In this document: in pieces, positions 58,838-64,000 of the stretch
How the letters are laid out: each line of letters starts with the position of its first letter
How positions within the stretch are numbered: the first letter of the stretch is position 1
Assembly (NCBI GenBank): GCA_009760855.2
Contig: WPIO01000044.1
Coordinates: 3,278,893-3,342,892 of the forward strand
DNA: 64,000 nt
Direction of reading: 5' to 3'
Source of the DNA: Cristatella mucedo
Lineage: Eukaryota; Bryozoa; Phylactolaemata; Cristatellidae
Translations under genes and position numbers: made by a program
Notes under the pieces: generated by a model
Seen by the model: the letters and a program-made list of their open reading frames with translations, nothing else
What the model was told of the DNA's origin: nothing
Database searches by the model: none

Positions 58838-59689
58838 TTACTTTGAAATTTCTATTGTTGCAACTACATCAGTAATTATATATACAGGATTTCTATTTTG
58901 ATCACTAAGACTTATTTTTAATGTACTTATTGCATCTATATCACCACGTGTTGGTAAATACAACACAGTAGGAATATGTAGATCAACCTTATCTCCAGGA
59001 TTAACATCATTAATATCAACATAATATAAAGATGAAGATTGTTCTAAAAATCCTTTTCTTCTTTCTATGTAATTCTTAAATGGATCAACTAAATCACAAT
59101 CTAGCCTAATCCATCTTAATCTTTTATTATCTGGTAATACCATTTTATTCCATGCTTTATAAATTCCAGTGAAATACATAGCTGTTTCTATTGCTTCATA
59201 TGGTGTTCCACCGACATCTGCAGCGTCAAATGATCCTTGTTGATTTGAGTTGAAACCCAATGTATCTCCAATTGAATTTATTACTCCAGAAGCATTGCTT
59301 CCAAGGAAAACAACATAATCTGGAGTTACTTGAATTATAATTTTTTCATCTTTATCAACACTAAATTTTGTTCCACTACTATTTCTATCATTAGAATTAT
59401 AAAAAACACTACTTTTAGCTAAAGCGGTATTAAGAGCGTTAACGATCTTACTGTTATCATAATACCCTTGTGGAATTGTTACAGAGAAAGCTGATACACT
59501 TGTAAGGTTTGGCTTATACCAAAGAATATCATTTACACCAGTAATAACATTTGATATTGTTCTATTTGTATAAGTAAAATCTACTCTACGTAAACTAATT
59601 TTATTATAGCATGAGTCAGATCTAAGTATAATTGGTGGGACTAATTTTTTTTATTCTGTACTGCTTGTTCCAGTAAATCTTATAAACAT
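58838..59689 (-). pseudogene. penton-like minor capsid protein (one in-frame stop)
   Basis: ATG at 59689 and one open frame of 284 codons except for a TAA as codon 13 (59651-59653). It reads ISLRRVDFTYTNRTISNVI, VTIPQGYYDNSKIVNALN and IIIQVTPDYVVFLGSN, then IYKAWNKMVLPDNKRLRW and LHIPTVLYLPTRGD. The 'I..G.Y....L...LN' segment is typical of the single-jelly-roll penton proteins of Polintons and adintoviruses. It would have formed capsid vertices. Its size fits the family. Confidence 0.65.
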
Positions 59690-59698
59690 TTTCTTATA

Positions 59699-60560
59699 TT
59701 AAACTTCAAGAATTTCTATAACAACTGTAATTTGTTGGGAACTAAAATCTAACACATTTAGATTCTGATCAGTGACAGTAGTTATTCTATCATAAATATA
59801 ATTACTTGCAATATTATGATACTCAATCGTATTTGGTTCATGTACCATTCGTTCCCATGGATAGAAATGGTAAGCGAAACCTCTGAATACTTGAGCTTAT
59901 TTTCCATTTATAAAACTTGTTCCACTAGCAACCATATTACAATTTACAAGTATAAGATTTAGATCAGAAACAAAATCTTATTTTTCAGTAGTAAACTTAT
60001 CATTAGGTGCGCAAACTACTTGATCTGTTATACTAGGACACATTGTTGAAAAGTTTGGATCAGTCGTATAAGCAGAACCAGTAAAACCAAGTATACTAGA
60101 AATACTAGACTTACTAGCAAGAAATGTTCAACCAACAGACATTTTCATCCAATAATTAGAAGTAGCAGAATCAACACCTAGTTCAAATTTATCTGTAGTT
60201 GCACCTGATTGTTTAATATAATTAATAATCATATCTACACTATCAATATTTACATCATCTGATATAGCAGAATAAATTCCAGGTCTTATTGTTATTGTTT
60301 GTTCTGATCCACCAGAAACTCTATGCACAAAAGTATTATTGGTATCTAATATTTCTAATAGAGTTAGTTCCAAAAAACTTCTTAAAACAAATCATAAAAT
60401 TTTTATTCCTTAATAAAATTGGTTTATCGATGTGAGTTTTAATAGGATTAGTACTTCCACTTATATTGAATACACATCCTTCTTTACTTGCTTGACTCGA
60501 TTTTCTAATACTTTCAACACTCTTAAATATATCATTAACACTTTTCAATAAATCACTCAT
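59699..60560 (-). pseudogene. unknown viral protein, three in-frame stops
   Basis: ATG at 60560 (MSDLLKSVNDIFKSVESIRK), overlapping the stop of the upstream gene. A frame change at the T6 run near 60375 leads to EILDTNNTFVHRVSGGSEQ, then SNYWMKMSVG, FRGFAYHFYPWERMV and VLDFSSQQITVVIEI, ending 10 bases before the penton-like ATG. The second part stays in one frame for 225 codons, broken only by TGA 60128-60130, TAA 59978-59980 and TAA 59897-59899. Beta-rich composition would suit a structural protein. I do not recognise it. Confidence 0.5.
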
Positions 60561-61550
60561 TTATATATATTATATAAAAGATTGTTTATCTTTGCAACAT
60601 GAGATTTTGAAACTTTTCTAGACTTAGCAAGATAATCAACAGCTGCTCTAATAGAATTTACAACTCCTTTATTACCACGAATAAAAAAATCTATCTTATC
60701 AATAACTTTTTATTCACTACTTACAACTAATGGAATTACTTCTACTCCTTGACCACTTGATTTTGGCTTAACATAATAAAAGACTCTTTGTTCTTTTTCA
60801 GTTCTTTTTTGATCGTTTAATTCTAGAAAGATGTCATGAAGACTTCCTTCAATATTATTTTTACAAAGATTTTTTATACTGTCTTTTATTTCATTATATA
60901 TTCTTCCTATTCTTTTTGTATCAATAATAGCAATTAAATCTCTTTTATGCTCATTATCAATTGCAATTGTGGGTTCATCAATTGAATCTCTTACTTCTTT
61001 TATTTCTTCTACTTTTGCTTTTACTTTTTTTTATTCTTTGAGTACCACTACATGGATTAATATTAAGTTGATCTGCAATTTCTTTCTGCAATAAATCAAC
61101 AGAATCTTTTACTTCTGGATTAGTTGCATTAGTTTTTGCTTGATTTGCAATATTAATTGCTTTTTTTAATTTCCCTTCTTCAATAGCAGCAAATCGTTTT
61201 TTTACCATATTAGAAATACCTGTAGGTGCTTTTTGTTCTAATTCTTTTTTTATTTGTTCTCTTCTATTTATTTCTATAGCAAGTTTAGGTCAAATTTGTT
61301 TTAGTTTATCAATAACAACATTACCTGAATTATCTTTTGATTTTTCTGTAGCACGTTCGTTCAATTCATGTTCTACTCTATCTCTTGCAGCCATTTCTGC
61401 TTCAATTCTTTGTCTTTCTTGACAGTTTTCAAGTATAGTAGCAACTAGTAAACTTTGTAAGCTAGCAAATTTATTTTCCAAGTCTAGTGCTTCTTGAAAA
61501 CTTCTTTTGTAAGGATAATTTTTACTTGCGTAGATCCTTCCATTAATCAT
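60557..61550 (-). pseudogene. unknown helical viral protein
   Basis: ATG at 61550 overlaps the ATPase end by 8 bases. Long charged helices: FQEALDLENKFASLQSLL, RQRIEAEMAARDRVEHELNE, FAAIEEGKLKKAINIAN. In-frame TGA at 61290-61292, a frame change in the A-run near 61030, then EHKRDLIAIIDTKRI, EKEQRVFYYVKPKSSG, a TAA at 60710-60712, and an end overlapping the next start. No known family. It probably belongs to virion or packaging functions because of its place between ATPase and capsid genes; this is inference. Confidence 0.5.
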
Positions 61551-62225
61551 TCCTAGATATATTAAGTATTAAATTAGTTATTAATTGTTTTCCTGTACTA
61601 TCAACAGACCAAAATCTTTCTTCTGATTCAGTTTTACTTAAATAAATAACATAATATCCTAATCTATTTCTAGTACAAGAGTTAACCCATTCTTTGCATT
61701 GTCTCTTATCTATATCACCAACATCACGAATATATTCTATATCTGTTGCATTTTGTTTAAAGATTATAATCATGTTTATTTTGTTTCTTATATCTCTTCT
61801 AGGAATATTAGTAAATCCTTGAGCAAGATGAAATATATTCAATCGTGTATGTCTTCCTCTAGTAAAATAATCCAAGATTTTTTATTGATCCTCTGTCATT
61901 AAATTGTCTAGTACGACAACATTCTTACAATTCTAATAAGAATCAACTTCTGGCATACTATCAACACCATTAATCCAAACATAAGAACGATTTTCTTTGT
62001 CATCGACATAAGTCCACGATATAGCTTTTGATCTAAACTTGAAGCAATGATTGTACAAGTATCATAGTTTAACATTCCATAAATTATCCAATTCGTTAAT
62101 AACTGTGATTTACCTGTTCCACTTGGTCCAAGCACTAATGCTCGAATAGGAACATTAGGCAAAGGTTCTTTATGTCCAGTATCAACAACTTGTCCAAAAT
62201 TAAAAGCTCTAACTCTCAGCGACAT
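61543..62225 (-). pseudogene. A32/FtsK-HerA-type genome packaging ATPase, broken
   Basis: ATG at 62225; about 228 residues in all. Walker A GPSGTGKS at residues 33-40. After a one-base frame change near 61990 there is the Walker B strand NVVVLDNLM (D of the acidic pair followed by N), and then ILDYFTRGRHTRLNIFHLAQ and DIRNKINMIIIFKQ, the very typical C-terminal blocks of Polinton/NCLDV packaging ATPases. Stops in frame: TAG 61933-61935 and TAA 61882-61884. The enzyme pumps viral DNA into capsids. The gene divergent to it starts 19 bases away. Confidence 0.9.
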
Positions 62226-62244
62226 TTTCTATATTATTATAGAT
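62226..62244. promoter_or_regulatory. 19-bp divergent intergenic region
   Basis: Lies between the ATPase start (leftward) and the zinc-ribbon start (rightward). It is almost pure A/T and holds TATATT/AATATA. If both genes were transcribed from here, core promoter elements must overlap the coding ends. Confidence 0.45.
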
Positions 62245-62403
62245 ATGGAAATTTATTGCTTGAAGTGTAGAAAAACAGCTGATAAAATTCATGAAGAATA
62301 TGTTGAAGTAGATAGTACAAAAGGATTAAGAGGAATGGTAAAAGAAATTTGTACTATTTGTGAAAGTAAGAAATCAAAGTTTGTAAAACTAAGAAGTACG
62401 TAG
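62245..62403 (+). CDS. DUF5679-like small zinc ribbon
   Basis: Intact 52-codon ORF. Starts MEIYCLKCRKTADKIHEEY, then LRGMVKEICTICESKKSKF. Two CxxC pairs about 32 residues apart, with the 'YCLKC' start and '(R)GxC..C..KK..F' end, fit the DUF5679 family that is common in large DNA viruses and related elements. It probably binds zinc; role unknown. It is one of few genes in the element without a break. Confidence 0.75.
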   Translation: MEIYCLKCRKTADKIHEEYVEVDSTKGLRGMVKEICTICESKKSKFVKLRST

Positions 62404-63096
62404 TAGAAGGTGTATTATCTCATGGTACACAAGATACAGGAGTTTTATCACATGGTAAGAAACTTGGTTCTTGTATCGAAGATAAACAAAAAATACTTGC
62501 TGAACCAAAAAAGACTATTGAAAAATTAAAAAAAGTAAAATCAACACCACTAACAGATATAGAAATAAATAACTATAAAAGAATTAGATATAATAAACTT
62601 TAAAGGAGTCTTTGCAAGAGATGAACTAAGAAAACCGTTGGAAAACGGATGTCTTATTTGGAATACAGGAGAGTCAGATATAATAAATATAAATATAATT
62701 CATTTATATAGCGCCCCAAGATAACTTAATCTCTATTCAAGCGCTTCCCTTACGCCTCGGGGCTCGATCCCACGACCTCAGTCAGACCTTGGTCGGGGCG
62801 AGCACCTTAACCGCTAGACCAAACCAGCTCGGATCTTGCAATCTATCATTAGGGAGCACTTAAAAAACAAAGTAAACAATGTTTTTACTTTGATTCATTT
62901 GGAATTCCTCCAATGCCAGAAGTAATAAATTATTTTGGAGCTATGCCAAGCTTTCAGACTTTTAAGCTGCAAGAATATAATCAAACAGATTGTGGAAAAA
63001 TATGTCTAATCTTTCTGAAAAAAATGCACGAAACAGATTATGGAACGAAAATGCAATTATTATTTTTATTTAAACATTTTCTTTTCCACATATAGA
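62404..63096 (+). pseudogene. adenain-like cysteine protease, split by a SINE
   Basis: An N-terminal Lys-rich part (VLSHGTQDTGVLSHGKK, KILAEPKKTIEKLKK) leads to TPLTDIEINNYKRI and, after a frame change near 62580, NFKGVFARDELRKPLENGCL, the usual front of Polinton proteases. SINE-A (62685-62833) replaces the region with the catalytic His. Then FYFDSFGIPPMPEVINYF and NQTDCGKICLIFLKKM follow: the Asp-Ser block and the active-site Cys with its helix as in adenovirus-type proteases. This enzyme matures capsid proteins. Not functional because of the insertion. Confidence 0.8.
62685..62833 (-). mobile_element. SINE-A in the protease gene
   Basis: Minus orientation: the tRNA-like head with A box TGGTCTAGCGG and B box GGGATCGAGCCCC, then the body, then the LINE-A-like tail and AT-rich end at 62685-62706. 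It is close in sequence to the copy at 8.09 kb and thus rather young. Confidence 0.9.
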
Positions 63097-63100
63097 AATG

Positions 63101-63499
63101 GATCATAAAAATTTATTGTACTTGAAAACTCTTCCGTCGTCATCCCAAAAGGAAACCGTCTCGTGTTTATATTGAACAGAAAATTACTAAAGACTATAAA
63201 TCTTACTTCAATGCATGGATCTATATCTCTGAAGATATGAGATCAGCTCTAGACGATATTGTTAATAGAGCTAGTATGAAACTTGAAATAGTGGATATGA
63301 TTTGTCTCAACGATCAGCTATTAAAGTAAGAATGGATTTTGGTAGTAAACAAAGTATATTCTTTGACCAAAAGAACAAAAAACCAAAGTTTATTAGTATT
63401 ACTGATTTTATTCAAAAACTTGGTATTGATTTTGCGGTTACAGGAATTCTTGATGGAAGTTATATAACTAAAGATAGATATAATTCTGAAGAAACTTAA
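63101..63499 (+). pseudogene. unknown viral protein, two frame changes
   Basis: A start ATG at 63101 (MDHKNLLYLKTLPSS), then in a second frame RKPSRVYIEQKITKDYK, FNAWIYISEDMRSALDDIV, then in the first frame RMDFGSKQSIFFDQKNKK and ITDFIQKLGIDFAVTGIL to the stop at 63499. About 130 residues if read through. I do not recognise the family. Confidence 0.45.
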
Positions 63500-63639
63500 T
63501 ATTAGATTGAAACTAAATCAAGTTAAAGTTTAATGTGTTGTTAAACGAAGTGAATTCAATCCTGCAGATTATTTTATACAAAAAACAAAACAAAAACACA
63601 TACACAATACGCAAAACAAAAATTAGATTATTAAATTTT

Positions 63640-64000
63640 TTATAGATTTTTTCTAATAATATCTAGCATCCTATCAACTATTCTTCTAGCATGATTTTTT
63701 ATTTTATTTAGACTAGCAGGATTACTTACTTTATCTTTTAGAAAGTCCGTTGCAAATGAAACATTTAACATTTCGCCAATACCTAATCCAAGTTTGGCTT
63801 TTGCTGCCATGATTGCCGCCACGGTTTTTGCATCTTCACATACATAAGAAGGCTGACGTGGATCAAGAGCAATACGAATAAATTAATCCTCTTTTAATTG
63901 TTAATATATTAATTATTAATCCTCTCTTAGCCTTGTTCCATTCGTTTATTGAAATACGTTCCTGGCCCTACAAACGAGTAACGACCAATATCATTAAAAC
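63640..64000 (-). pseudogene. phospholipase-A2-like (VP1u-type) fragment
   Basis: At the edge the minus strand reads DIGRYSFVGPGTYFNKRMEQG. The YxxxGPGT.. pattern resembles the calcium loop of the viral PLA2 domains found in parvoviruses, Polintons and adintoviruses. After a gap with 'ggattaat' repeats and stops comes ALDPRQPSYVCEDAKTVAA and KAKLGLGIGEMLNVSF to a stop at 63640. The HD catalytic pair is not visible. In relatives such domains help virions leave endosomes. Weak call, because the start is out of the window. Confidence 0.45.

Larger units (their letters stand above)
52000..64000. mobile_element. integrated Polinton/adintovirus-like element (left part)
   Basis: AT-rich block with integrase, packaging ATPase, double-jelly-roll capsid, penton-like protein and adenain-like protease genes. 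This set is typical of Polintons/Mavericks and adintoviruses. Genes are compact with overlapping ends. A terminal inverted repeat and target duplication could not be identified; the right end is outside the window. No polymerase B was found. Insertions by LINE-A and SINE-A plus many stops and frameshifts show that this is an old, inactive copy. Confidence 0.85.

Noticed and set aside
52368-62225. A truly reassigned genetic code (TAA/TAG as Gln, TGA as Trp)
   Set aside because: Frameshifts and transposon insertions occur in the same genes, CAA/CAG/TGG are in use, and the genes appear to end at TAA/TGA. Decay is simpler; kept only as a finding to test.
52000-64000. Bacterial or phage contamination
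   Set aside because: Host LINE-A and SINE-A copies sit inside the block and gene families are those of animal Polinton-like viruses.

Overview
The window looks like nuclear DNA of an invertebrate animal. I cannot name the species. The evidence is a multi-exon matrix metalloproteinase gene with GT-AG introns in matching phases, many truncated CR1/L2-like LINE copies with simple-repeat tails, two tRNA-derived SINE families, and an old insertion of a double-stranded DNA virus-like element. No bacterial-type operons, rRNA genes, genuine tRNA genes or CRISPR arrays were seen.

Layout. 1-10.9 kb is repeat-rich: a degenerate satellite (about 0.55-1.6 kb), LINE fragments of two families (LINE-A with an ATT-type tail, LINE-B with a TACAT-type tail), a possible LTR-retrotransposon gag relic, microsatellites, and a nested LINE/SINE/LINE composite at 7.8-10.6 kb. 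10.97-33.4 kb holds a minus-strand MMP gene: eight exons covering the prodomain with cysteine switch and a furin-like basic site, the zinc-protease domain, a proline-rich hinge and most of a hemopexin domain. Its introns are filled with LINEs, SINEs and a possible decayed hAT-type transposase. The first (signal-peptide) exon and the last exon were not securely found. 33.5-51.5 kb is again mostly repeats, with weak candidate exons, an unclassified GC-rich dispersed repeat present twice (about 37.1 and 47.5 kb), and a second satellite block in inverted orientation (48.1-49.9 kb).

From about 52.0 kb to the right edge, base composition turns strongly AT-rich and gene organisation becomes virus-like. 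This is a degraded Polinton/Maverick- or adintovirus-like element. It has an integrase at the left end, a zinc-finger ORF, a fibre-like protein, a YqaJ/lambda-type exonuclease, a double-jelly-roll major capsid protein, small basic and coiled-coil proteins, a penton-like capsid protein, two proteins of unknown function and an A32/FtsK-HerA-type packaging ATPase, all reading leftwards except the zinc-finger ORF. Diverging rightwards are a small DUF5679-like zinc ribbon, an adenain-like cysteine protease and an unknown protein; a phospholipase-A2-like fragment reading leftwards lies at the edge. Gene ends overlap by a few bases, as in compact viral genomes. The element is inactive as seen: the capsid gene is split by a LINE, the protease gene by a SINE, and most genes carry in-frame stops and frameshifts, often at poly-A/T runs. 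No DNA polymerase B is visible; it would have to lie beyond 64 kb or be lost.

The MMP gene probably encodes a secreted extracellular-matrix protease activated by furin-type cleavage. The virus-like genes would together have served integration, capsid assembly and maturation, DNA packaging, recombination and host attachment. Function of individual viral proteins is inferred from motifs and order only.
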